Shown in pieces: positions 48,545 through 59,387 of a stretch of 64,000 bases of DNA. The DNA lies in assembly GCA_030268105.1 (NCBI GenBank), contig BSDZ01000080.1:744001-808000 (forward strand). Direction: 5' to 3'. The notes under the pieces were generated by a model. The model did no database searches, was not told the DNA's origin, and was given only the letters and a program-made list of their open reading frames with translations. This stretch comes from Volvox africanus (taxonomy: Eukaryota > Chlorophyta > Chlorophyceae > Chlamydomonadales > Volvocaceae). The first letter of the stretch is position 1; each line of letters begins with the position of its first letter. Made by a program: the position numbers and the translations under genes.

Positions 48545-49931
48545 CAGTGCGCCGAGTTGCTCGTCCTCCCGTACGGCATCCCCCGAGAGCTATACCGTGC
48601 CCAGCGCTTGACCTCTGTGTCATGTGGTGGCGTTAAAGGTACCGGATAAGAGGATTAAAACCGAATAAAGGTAAAACCGAATAAAGGTAACGGATAAGAG
48701 GAGTAAAACCGAATGTACAAGCTACTGTACCGAGAACAGAAGCCAGGAAAACATCGGAATGAGGGCGGGAGAGGTTCCTGGCTACTGGGGATAGTGGCTG
48801 CTTGGGTGTGCCGAAGATAGCCGATGGAGGGCGCAGGCGGGGTTTTTGATGTGCGGTTCGTGATCGTTTTCCTAATTCCCCGCGTAAGGCCCTTTCAGAG
48901 GAGATTCCATCTAAGAGATAACAGTCATCATATCGTCATTTACGTATCCTGCCGTATGGAAAACCTGGCCACTACGTTTATGGAAACAGCTTCGACACCA
49001 ACTTGATAGGACAGCACCCTGGACGAGGCTCGTCGTGAAATCCAGATAGTGCAAACAAAACATTTTTAGAGCATTTGAAGCATGTAATAGTTCGAGCTTT
49101 ACTATTCTTATGCTGTACTATATAGCATAAGACGCAGTAGCAATATCAGTGGGGTTACTTGCTCGAGATGACGGAAGCCCGAATCCAAACTCAACCATCG
49201 CCGGTGCCACGCATGCGCGGCACTGAGCGTAGGGATATCACCGCTCGGAAGCACTCCATACACGGTCCACCTATGCCTCACTCGGGTTGTACTGCAGGCA
49301 AGCCATGCCGTACAGAATGTGTTTGCAAGCTCCTGACCGTTGAAGCAACTGAAGCTGCGCACATGCGTCGAACGGCTCCTTCGCCCTGGTGCGGTGTCCG
49401 CATTCGGAGCAGGTCCACGTGTGCACCAGGCTGCCGCTCAGGTTCCGCACCGTGGGGTAGCACCATCTTAATAAACCTCCTCTGTCTTACCCCGCAGGTC
49501 CCCGGGCCCCCTCTTCCACCTCGGCAGTCAACGCGAGAACGAGGAAATACCAATCAACCAGTCCATTCAGTAGCCGAGCAGGGCCCAGCCAAGAAGCATG
49601 GATCTAGGAGATTGTCGATTGCGCCGGACAGCTAACTACTAAGCGCAGTTATATTAGAGCTAACGTGCAAAGACTGGCACTTGCTGCTTACGTAACCATA
49701 CGAATCTCAAAAAACATAGTCATGACAAGCACCAGAAAAGGTAGTTGGTTGCTCACTTATTCACATTAGATGTATCTGGAGCATCATACCTGCAGTCTCG
49801 CTCGTGATGGTGTTCCCGTGCATTATGCTTGAACTAGTTTTACTCATTCCGTCGAGACTTTCACCCTAAGAAATTTACACATAAATTGTATCATCCATAT
49901 TTTGAATTAATGTTATTCGGACTTCGTTGAT
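48545..49931. other. Intergenic; short tandem repeat and an OPR-gene fragment
   Basis: TAAAACCGAATAAAGGTA-type units are repeated at about 48656-48715. The minus-strand fragment at 49165-49365 is described separately. No other gene is recognised. Confidence 0.5.
49165..49365 (-). pseudogene. Degenerate fragment of the OPR/FASTK-like gene
   Basis: About 200 bases match exon 2 of the gene at 19.0-21.7 kb (20742-20943), including the blocks GAAGCCCGAATCCAAAC, CGCTCGGAAGCA and TTTGCAAGCTCCTGACCGTT. Numerous substitutions and indels break the frame (a remnant FNGQELAN is readable). Both copies lie on the minus strand. It is older than the ZNHIT2 duplication. Confidence 0.85.
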
Positions 49932-52900
49932 ATGGATCAGGCGCACTCGGAGACGGATGCAGAGCTCCGACAGAACGGGCTAGGCGACCTGGCTGTTCTC
50001 CACGATTACTTGATCTCCTATATAAGCTTTTTACTTAACCTAGAGGATGTAATTCGTCTTTCCTGCTGCAGCAAAATATTGCGTGTTTTCGCATGCGAGG
50101 AACCGCTGTGGCTAGGCCTCTGCCTGAAGCAGGAAGAAGGCGTAATAGAGTATAAGGTAAGCTGTAATTTGGTGCATGGTCGTATGAAACGAAACATCCA
50201 GCATTTAACATCAGTATACGGAACGATGGTGCATTAGTACTAATAGGTTAAGGTCTCCCCTGGTTACGGTAGCTTATCCCTCGGAGCCTTGGTTTCACTG
50301 CTTGCATACTCCTATATTTACCCACCCCTCCACATCACCTTCTCGTTAATGCTCTTGATGGCCACTTGCTGCCGTGGAAAAAACAGGCGAACTGGCGGCA
50401 GACTGCTCTGGCCACCTATACCGCCAAGCCCGTGCCACCAGCAGCTATTGAGGCGGCGGCACGGCCGCTGCCACCCCTGCCGGGACTGTCCTCCCTGTTC
50501 CTGTACAAACGGTGGTGGGTGGGCGAGATGCATAACACGGAAATCTGCATGCGCGTAAGGGACAGAGCCGGCTCCGGCTACGTCGAAATCGGCGACGGTG
50601 CACAGAGCGGGCGATGGACACCAATCGGTTTATTCGTTATTGCGGTTGGTGAATCGGAAAGGATGCCGTGCGTTTATAGTCTTCCTGCTGTACATACACA
50701 CACACATTCACAGGTATCGCTGCCATGTGGACCTGGCCTCGTTCCTTCCTCCCCCTGGAGCTCCCACCGTGGACCGTGTGCCCGCTGCCACCATGTCACC
50801 GACTGAGTTTTTTCAGCGGTACGACATACCCGCCATGCCGGTACTGTTGGGAGGCCTGATGGACAGTTGGCCGGGTGAGTCTAGGCAGCAATTTCTTGAA
50901 CGTCTGGAACACATCATCTCTTTATCTCCCACATTCTTATTCTGGTTTGTGTTTTTGGCTTGTTTGCACTCCTTGCCCGGATTTCTCTTCCTCCCTCCCC
51001 TCTCCACCCTCCCTCCCCCCGTTGGGCCCGCCCATTCCCCCGCCCCATTTGGGGATGGCTGTAACTGGATTTGCCGTACCTTCTCCGGCTTCCGCCCTCC
51101 CCCTACCCATCTTTCCACAGCCGGGGGCTTTCCTGCAGCTGGATGACCCTGTTTCCCCACCTACACACTGACCCCGCTTTCTAGCTCTTTCCTCCCGCCA
51201 CGGCCTCACCTTTCCTTCCCTCTCCCCCAGTATCGTCCTGGTCTTTGCCGGCGCTGTCCGCCGCCTTCCCCTCCTTGCTGTTCAAGGTCTCCAAGCCCCA
51301 CGGCGGCCGCGCCCTCATGACACTACCCGCCTACGTGGACTACATGGCTCGGCAGGTGGGAGCTGGATATCACCGCAGCCCCCCATCAGTAAATATCAGA
51401 AACTAACAGATGGCCAGATTATTAAAAGTATTAGATATGTGTTGATAACAAGGATTCGCTGCACGCGATACTTAATTGATTATGGAATAATTTTTTTGTT
51501 TATTTTATTTTATTTTATGGACAAACTATTTTAAATTACTTGAATCATTTATTGCCGGATAAATAATCATTAGCTATAAAATATCCGAGTAACAAACGAA
51601 TGGCATCCGCTATCCTGCGATGTACACTTCGCCGCCTCGCGCAGGCTGATGAGGAGCCGCTTTACGTCTTCGACTCCACCTTTGCCGAGACGGCACCGGG
51701 AATACGGAAATTGTACGACGTGCCCCACGTGTTCACGAAGGCAGGTTGCTTATGGTTTATGGTTGCCTACCTCTTCGCCATTTAACTTTCCTCTTGCCTT
51801 CAGTTTTGCGAAACAGATGGCGCATGTACTAAGACCCTCCTCCTTGCCAGGTCTCCCTTTCTCTCTCTGGATTTGGGGTTCTGAGCTCTTCGTACCTCGT
51901 ACACTTGCTTTCCCCTTCCCCGGTCCCACCCCCTTCCCCGTCTACTCCTTCCCCCCTCACACCCGGTGGTACCACGGTGGTTAAGTTTTTTGTTTCTCAA
52001 CACCATGTTGTACCCGGCATCTTGTCTATTCGCCCGGCCCCCTTCCCTCCGCTCTCTCTCTCCGTTAGGATTACTATGCCGAGCTGGGGATGGCCCGCCC
52101 GAACTTCCGATGGCTGGTATTGGGACCCGCGCGTGCGGGGGCATCGTGGCATGTGGACCCGGCATTGACCTCCGCGTGGAATGCACTGCTGTCAGGTGAG
52201 TGCGTGTTTTGTGGAATAGGGCCGGGGCCGTGCTTTGTTCGCCGCGAGGGGCGGCAGCATCTCCGTCCTGAGTGAGTGTGTTTTGATGTACGGCACATAC
52301 ACACATACACATACACATACACATACACGTACACGTACACGTACGCATACACACACCATCGCTCGCTCGCTTTTATCTGTCTGTATTATTCCGTGTTTAT
52401 GTGTGTGTTTTCAGGTCGCAAGCGTTGGGCTCTGTATCCCCCCCACGTGGCCCCCCCTGGAGTGCATCTGGACGACGACGGTGAGGAGGCGCACACCGGC
52501 GATGACGGTCTGACCTCACTGCAGTGGTTCCTGGAGGTTTATCCCACACTGCCGCCGGGCATAAGGCCCATCGAGTTCGTGCAGAATCCAGGTACGATCA
52601 TGTGGGCCCACGAATACATAATTAGTATGAGTGGGGTTGCACTTAGGGAACATGATTTTGATAAAGGAAGGGTCTGACACGAAGAAGTGCCGGGGCAATG
52701 TGCTTTGGTGGGAGCGGTACAGCAGGAAAGAGCCGATAGACAACCTATCTCAGTACATTTGCGTGTTGATGTATATATGTGCGTTTGTGTGTGTATATTT
52801 TTTCTTGCAGACACATTAGAATTGCGCAGTACTGCAGAGTACGGAAGTCGAACAGCGGAACTATGTCGATATCATCTACCATTATAGAGGATATACGGCG

Positions 52901-55900
52901 TGTGACCCCGTGTCTGTGTCTGTGTCCGTGTCTGCGTGTTCCTGTGTTTTTGGTGATCGTGTGTATGTGTGTGTGTGTGTGGGGGGGGGGGTAATCAAAT
53001 AAGATCCGGGCAGTACGAAAGATTTTACATATTGACGGCTCTCTCTCTCAGGTCTCTCTGCCTGTGTTCAGAACGGCCGTCTAGCTGGCCCTCTTGCCCT
53101 GGTTAGCCGTCTGGTTATTGACGGCTGAGTCTGGTTGTGTTTTCCTTAAAGCCACGCACATGCGCACCACCGCCCGCCACCGCTACCCGCACCACTTCGA
53201 CTCCCTCGTAGGCGAGGTGGTATTCGTTCCCGGCGGCTGGTGGCACTGCGTCCTAAACCTGGAGACCTCTGTGGCAGTCACACAAAATTACGTTGGGCCC
53301 GCTAACCTCACCAGGGTCATCAGATACATGGCTGACGGCTCGTCCACGTACCACGCCGCGCCGCTGCCGTACTATGAGAAAGGCAGGGAGGTGGCGGTGT
53401 GGGCGGAAAAGTACCCGTACCTGACGGCGGCCAGGGGTGAGCAGCAGGTCGGGTCTTTGGATACATCAGAAGGCAGCGAGGATGTCGCAGTGATTTCGGA
53501 AGAGAAGGAGGAGAAGAGGTGGGGGGGTGAAGGGGAGGAAGAGGAGCTGGTGGTAGGTGATCGGCAGCAGCGCTGGAATGGATGCCAGTTTCCTAAGAGG
53601 CAGTGTAAGAAAGAGGAGGAGGTGGGGGAGGAGGGGAAGGAGGGGGAGGAGGAAGGGGAGATGGAGAAGGGAGGGGGAGGGGAAGGGTTGGAGAAGGTGG
53701 CGGAGACGGTGGTGGGGAGGAGGACGAACAAGAAAGCGAAGCGGGCTCCAGGGGAGGGGCAGGGAGCACCTGCCAGGCCGCGGTCGTCTCGGGGCAATAC
53801 TAGCGGCGGAGGCGGAGGCAGCTGGCGAAGGGGCGGTGGTGTGGGACATGAAGAAGATGGCCGCGGCCTTGTTGAAAGCGGGGAAGGGAGTAACAGCAAA
53901 CGGGAGCTGGAGGGATCCATCAGCGTCAGCCAGGCTGCTGCCAATGGGCGTGTGATTGGCAACTCCGCGAAGATGGAGGGGCTACAGCGCAATCGCGACG
54001 GCGGCGCAATCGCCGACGCCAGCACAGGACTCCACGCAGATTTACAAGGCGATGGCGGCGGTATGGACGTGTACGGCGTCGATAGCGTTACAGGCAGCGG
54101 TAGCGGCGTCGGGAATGGCGGGAAGGTGGCAAGCGTGTTTTGGCAGGGTGAGCTGGAGTATGAGGAGGTGGCGGTGTGGAGGCGTGATCGGATCCTCGGC
54201 CGCTGGTTGCGGCGGCTGTGGATGAGCCACCCATCCACTCGTCCAGCCATTCAGGTGGGTGAGGTCAAGATGGCGAGTGGAGGAGAAAAGGGAGGGAGGC
54301 AGGGGGGAGGGAGGCAGTCACACAGACAAACACATCACACACACACACACAATGTAGAAACGGAGGCTCAATTAGATAAGAAGGATACGCAAAAGCCAAT
54401 TGCATTCTGCTCCATACTGCAGGATTGCCTGATTAGGCACCTGCACGCTCCCTTCTGGCGGACCGTACTCATGGCAATCGTGAACCAGCAAGCCCGGCTC
54501 TTCGGGGCTGGCGGGGGAGGCGGCGCCTCGGCGGCCGTGGCTGCGGCCTATTCCGCCTGCGGCAGCGGCCGCTGGAACGGCTGTGCTTATGCGGACAGCA
54601 ACCTTAGCCGCAGTCCGCAGCCGCCGTCTGAGCCCACACCCCTGGAGCTCATCCCCCTTACGGGTGCGGACGCGTTCGTTTTTCTGTACGGTGGTACGGC
54701 AATCAAGATCTTCGTACATGAGGTACATCTGTTAACGATTGGGAAGGACGAGATGACACACGTGCTTGCATACATGGCTGCTGTGTGGATGCGGTGTGAG
54801 TCCTCTTGGTTTCGCTACGAAAGAAACAACTCACGCTCACTGACCCATGGGTCACACTGACGCGCGAACCGTGGGACACGGGCATGCACTTGGTTTTCGC
54901 AGGTCCCTGCCATGCGGGGCCTTATGTGCGCTCTGGAGTTGCGGACCCCCCAGCTGCTACTGGCCCAGGCTCACGTATCTGCAACGGAGACGCCAGCAGA
55001 GGCAGCGGTGATATCACAATCTCCAGTGGAAGCGGTTTCCGTAGCCGCAGCAGGTGGTGATGTGGGTGATCCGACCATGGCCCTCGTCGTAACGGCCCCC
55101 ACGGGCTTTCCACCGCTACTGCCGCTACTGCCACAGCCGCTGGCCTGGGGGACCGTAGCGGTGGCTCTCACCCGTCGACGATCTCTACGAGGAGAGGAGG
55201 AGGAGATGCAGGATAGAGAGGAAACGGAGAGACGGGCTCCAGGGCGCCAGGGACAGCTGCAGCAGCTTCTGTATGTCGTACATCAGAAGGTGCAGGTATG
55301 GATGTACCGAGATGGGCGAGTGACTAAGGGGGGGAGTCTTTTTCACATGGCTCAATGACGTCATGTTGCTTTCCGAAGACCTGTCGCCTGGACCCGTCGG
55401 CTGTGCTGCTTCTCTCTGTGTTGGCACCGCCGGTTCTGCGTCTTATCTTCATCGGATTCGAAACTCATCGGAACCCCTCCCATCTCCCCTCCTCTCTCTC
55501 GCCCCCTGATCCTGGCCACGCTGTTCCAACCCCCCTCCTTCCACCCCCTCCCGCCACCACCACCACCAGGGCTCATGCGTCCTTCAGGAGCTCCTCGACG
55601 CCGAGCTGTCTCCACACTACCTCATAGCCGTTGCAGAGGAGTCAGGGCACCTAATGGGGAAGCTGCACGCCGCAGCGGCTGGAAAGGCGGCCACAGCAGC
55701 GGCCACGGTGCCGGCGGCCATGACGGCTGCCGCTGCCGCTCCCACCAGCGTTGAGGAATGGGATGAGGTTGTCAGGGAGCGGGCGGTGTGGCACAACCGA
55801 TACCAAAATATTTGGGTTTCGGGGCTAGGCTGTGTGAGTGCCGCACCTGACGATGAAGATGAAGGCAGCGATAGCGGCAGCGGGGGCGGGGCCGGCAGCG

Positions 55901-56862
55901 GCAGCGGGGCCGATGCCGCCACCAGCTCATCCCCTAGAACGTTCTGTGCAGATGGGGGATGGCGCTGTGACGTGCCGTTGACAAGCCCCTGGTGGCCCTT
56001 CGTACAGCACCTCCGTAGTCGTAAGCGCCGCCTGCTCCGAAACCTGCCTGGACTGAGCCTGCCCGCCTGGGTGAAGGACCAACTGCCTGCCTATCTGCCG
56101 GAAGATCCAGCTGAGCTCCTGGGTTTCGGAGCAGCGCCGGAGTTAGAAGCCTCCGCCTCCGCCTCCGCCTCCGCCTCCGCCGTCGCGGCGGCGCCACCCC
56201 CACTGTTATTGCATGGTGACGTGACGGCGCATAACGTTATCGTAGCGCACCCGCCGCCGCCGCCGCCGCCGCCACCGCCGCACACCGGGGACTTCACGAC
56301 GGCTGACAGGAGTGCTGATGTCTGTGACAGCTGGCACCCGCAGCTGAGTCTGGTTGATTTCTCTGATTCGGGTCATGGCGACCCCCTCTACGAGCTGCTG
56401 CCAGTCCTGGCCTCCTGTCTGCGCTGTGACACGAAAGCGGCGGCGGCCTTCTGGGCATGCTACTGCCGCCATGTTCAACCGCCCCATGTCTGGCCCAAGC
56501 GGCTGGTTCCAGCACCGCCCGGCACCAACGCTAACGGCAGCATCCAGAACAGGCTATCGCTGTCGTACTGCGCCATGTGCTACTGCCTCCTTCATGAAGA
56601 AGCGGAGTTGTTGCTACAGCGCGTGTGGCAATGGCATGGTCCGGCTGCCTCCGTCTCCACCTCCGCCTCCACCTCCGCCTCCACCTCTGTCGCAGCCGCG
56701 GTCACGACCACAGCGGTACAAGAAGGGAGCGGGAGTGAAGGGACAGCAGAGGTTGCTGCTCTAGGGTTGGGCAAGGTGGGTTTCCTAGACGATCAGGAAC
56801 TGGCGGGACAGAAGACACTGGAGAGGTTGGCCGTGCGGCTGTGGGGCTTCCTAGGCGAATGA
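49932..56862 (+). CDS. F-box / JmjC / APH-kinase-like fusion protein (plant JMJ21 type)
   Basis: Exons: 49932-50156, about 50330-50514, 50714-50874, 51231-51355, 51645-about 51741, 52069-52195, 52415-52591, 53152-54254, 54422-about 54721, 54903-55294 and 55570-56862. Exon 1 is an F-box ([36 protein letters not shown]). Exons 2-8 form a JmjC/cupin oxygenase domain: [43 protein letters not shown] (HxD iron ligands), [20 protein letters not shown], and [15 protein letters not shown] with the third ligand His. Exons 9-11 form an APH-like kinase fold: [17 protein letters not shown] (HxDxxxxN catalytic loop), [12 protein letters not shown] (metal-binding Asp) and [12 protein letters not shown]. The same three-domain order occurs in Arabidopsis At1g78280. 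Between JmjC and kinase is a long Glu/Gly/Ser-rich insert (about 53440-54150). The intron after exon 5 seems to use a GC donor (AAG then GCAGGT). The substrate is unknown. Confidence 0.87.
52300..52356. repeat. (ACACAT/ACACGT)n microsatellite
   Basis: A tandem array of ACACAT-like hexamers in an intron of the JMJ21-type gene. Another (GT)n tract lies at 52964-52990 in the next long intron. Confidence 0.85.
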
Positions 56863-58141
56863 AACACGCCCTGTTGCACGTCACGATGTGGGGTGTGACC
56901 GTCTGTCTGTGTGTGTGTGTGTGTGTGTTTCCAAACTTATTTGGCTACTCGTACAGCTCGCGCTTGCCTGTGGACAGGGGCTCGGAATAAGCCTCCTGTT
57001 GGGTTTGGAAATGCGAGATGACACGAGATGCGTTAAGCTTGATGGCCACTCGGGAGGAACGAACTGTGCTGGGTCGTGTTGAGGCGCTGTACAAACCGGT
57101 TTTCTTGAATCCGCAACGCCAAAATGTGTAACGTGATGATTGCAATGTCGTGCGGTATGTGTGGCTGGATTGGTATTAGCTGACATAGCTTGGTGGAGAG
57201 AAATCGATAGGTGAATGCTGGTGTCCTGGTCTTGGCGCTTTTGTTTTGCGCAGGAAGCCCCCGTTATTGGGGAGGGAGGAAACATGATGGTGGTGGGTGG
57301 GGGGAAGCATTGGGCTCTCCTAACTCAGCGGGGTTAAATAGGCTCCTTGACAGCATCTTCATGAACAGGCAGGATCGTTCCTGTAATCACACGGGGCGGG
57401 GTGGGAGCCAAGATGGCGAAGCGGTGAACGTATGCATATGCTTCGCTGCCTGCCTGCTGCTGCTGGTTGCCGACAGTACCTGTGAGATGTCGGGCCGAGG
57501 GGAAAGGCCCATAGGGAGGGGGCGCAGGGAGGGGGCTAAAGGATATGGTCTGTTGTTACAATGCATTATTGACTGCTACCGAAGTCCGTACAGTCAGTCG
57601 GCGGCCTTCAGGAAAAAGAAGTTCAATCAGGGTGAGGAGTCAACAGGCGTCAGGGACATGATGGACGCGTATCTCTCAACCTTCATTGCTACTCGGGGGA
57701 AAGAGAAGAAACGAGTGTCTTGGTTCCTCTGCCTGATCGGGTGGGGATCTAAGTGGTATATACCTAAATATAGTGGAACGCCTTTATTGGTACCTCAGCC
57801 AGGCTAGGTTGCCTGTTTAGGATGCGGTAGAGGCCATAAGCAAATATCCGTGGCTTGATCGTCGGGAGCAGAGAGATGGCAACAGCCCACCAGGATGTTG
57901 GGATGTTGGGATCGGCATTACATCAACGACCAGCAACCTCTCCAATTTGGATACACATTTACACACACAGATATTTAAATATATGTGGATACGAGATATA
58001 TCACCCTGATACACAAGCCACTTCCGGCATATCTCGTATCCATAATTTGGTTTCGGCGACCCGTCAATCATCCGTACAGCGTTACGAGCATGGAAGGGAA
58101 TGGAGAATTAAAACCAGTCGTTGTACATCCAGTTCACGACT
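56863..58141. other. 3' flank of the JMJ21-type gene; hairpin
   Basis: No convincing coding exon was found; the 198-codon frame at 57211-57807 has no recognised domain. (TG)n at about 56908-56928. An inverted repeat with exact 14-bp arms, TGGATACGAGATAT at 57986-57999 and its complement at 58029-58042, encloses 29 bases. Confidence 0.5.
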
Positions 58142-58732
58142 TTAGTCTACAGGTAAATTCAACAAAATGTTAATTTGAAATGGATGAGAATCGTGAGGGC
58201 GCCCCCTCCAGGCAGTGTCCTGTCCCTTATGCACGCCCTCAGGTGCCGTCCGAACGGCCGCGCCGATGTCCCCTACTTCCTGCGTAAAGGACTCCTCCGC
58301 CCGCTCCGCCGCCTCCTCCACGGCACAGGCCGCAGCGTCTGCCTGTATGACCCGGTCGCTGACGGCGGCAATAAAACCGCCTGGCGGCGGCGGCGACGGC
58401 AACGGTGACGGCGGCTGCAGCTCATCGACTATGATTGTATTAACCATTGACGGCGGCAACTCTTCTTGCATCTGGATGGAGAAGGCGGGATGGCCCTGGC
58501 TAGGGCGCCGCCCTGAGAGGCCGGACTCGCCAGCATTTGGGGCGGCCCGGGTGAAGACGAGGGATCGCCATTGGAATGCAGCATGGGCAGTTCCAAGGCA
58601 CACACCGGCACGCAGGAACTGCGGCTGCACGGAGGAGTTAGTTATCAGACTTCGGCTGCTGAGGGCCAGAAGGGCTTTCGTGGTGCCCAGTGGTTGGCAG
58701 ATACGTATGGTTGTCATGGACATCAACACCAC
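58142..58732 (-). CDS. Possible 5' exon of a mitochondrial-targeted protein (weak OXA1-like resemblance)
   Basis: A minus-strand frame from ATG at 58732 starts with a stretch rich in Arg, Ser, Leu and Ala and nearly free of acids (MSMTTIRICQPLGTTKALLA; SRSLITNSSVQPQFLRAG), like a mitochondrial presequence. It continues to VSDRVIQADAAACAVEEAAE and a segment GVHKG. The spacing loosely resembles the region just before the first membrane span of plant OXA1 insertases. No membrane-spanning exons were found downstream on the minus strand to 56.9 kb, so the gene is truncated, extended by an unseen intron, or wrongly recognised. Confidence 0.25.
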   Translation of the reverse strand: MVLMSMTTIRICQPLGTTKALLALSSRSLITNSSVQPQFLRAGVCLGTAHAAFQWRSLVFTRAAPNAGESGLSGRRPSQGHPAFSIQMQEELPPSMVNTIIVDELQPPSPLPSPPPPGGFIAAVSDRVIQADAAACAVEEAAERAEESFTQEVGDIGAAVRTAPEGVHKGQDTAWRGRPHDSHPFQINILLNLPVD

Positions 58733-58835
58733 CGCGGAATTGGGAGCGACCAGATTGACGAATGAAACTGACTGTGATGGTGATTACGAGAGTCCGGGGC
58801 GCAGGAGGCGGCTTGTGAAGGTTGGCGGTTTGTGA

Positions 58836-59387
58836 AGCAGGAATGAAGATACCATACAGTCGTGACCTTACTTAGGTTCTATCAGCTCGCGCTCTTGAGT
58901 AAGCTTTTCCAAGCAAGCTTTCCCGGCTAAGGTTAAGGGATGAGCGAAATGCTGCCAGAGGAATACCAGCGTCAAGAGTGTGTTGTCACCGAGTAGTGAT
59001 TTGCCCAATTAATTTTGGGCCCGAAGTGTTATGATATCCAAATCCATTCACGTAGGGTCGAAGGACAAGGTTCACCCGGGTGCTCCAAGGACCCATGGGA
59101 CCGTCTTACTACTCGTGTTATCAAGTAAAAGGGAGATATTCTTGATGTGCTTGTTGATAAAAATCGATGCTTTGGTAGCTCAGGGCGTCACAAACTTCGG
59201 AAAGCATGATGTAAGTGCTGCCCTTGTGCCGATTTTATTAGTAAACTGGAAACGTCGATGCTTTTTGCTTATCCAAAGCCAGCTATGAAGGAAAGTTCTC
59301 CATAAAATAAATTTATATGAAATCATAAGTTCCAGGCCTCATATAGGCGCACGAAGTAAGCAAGGTGAAGTCCCACCATCCTGGCCA
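58836..59387. other. Intergenic, presumed promoter region of the glycosyltransferase gene
   Basis: No domain-bearing frame was recognised on either strand in this stretch. Confidence 0.4.

Noticed and set aside
53372..54250. 292-codon minus-strand Pro/Ser-rich frame
   Set aside because: It is the complement of the Glu/Gly-rich spacer in the JMJ21-type gene.
58215..58835. 206-codon plus-strand frame
   Set aside because: It is antisense to the minus-strand frame with a targeting-like N-terminus and has no domain or start context of its own.
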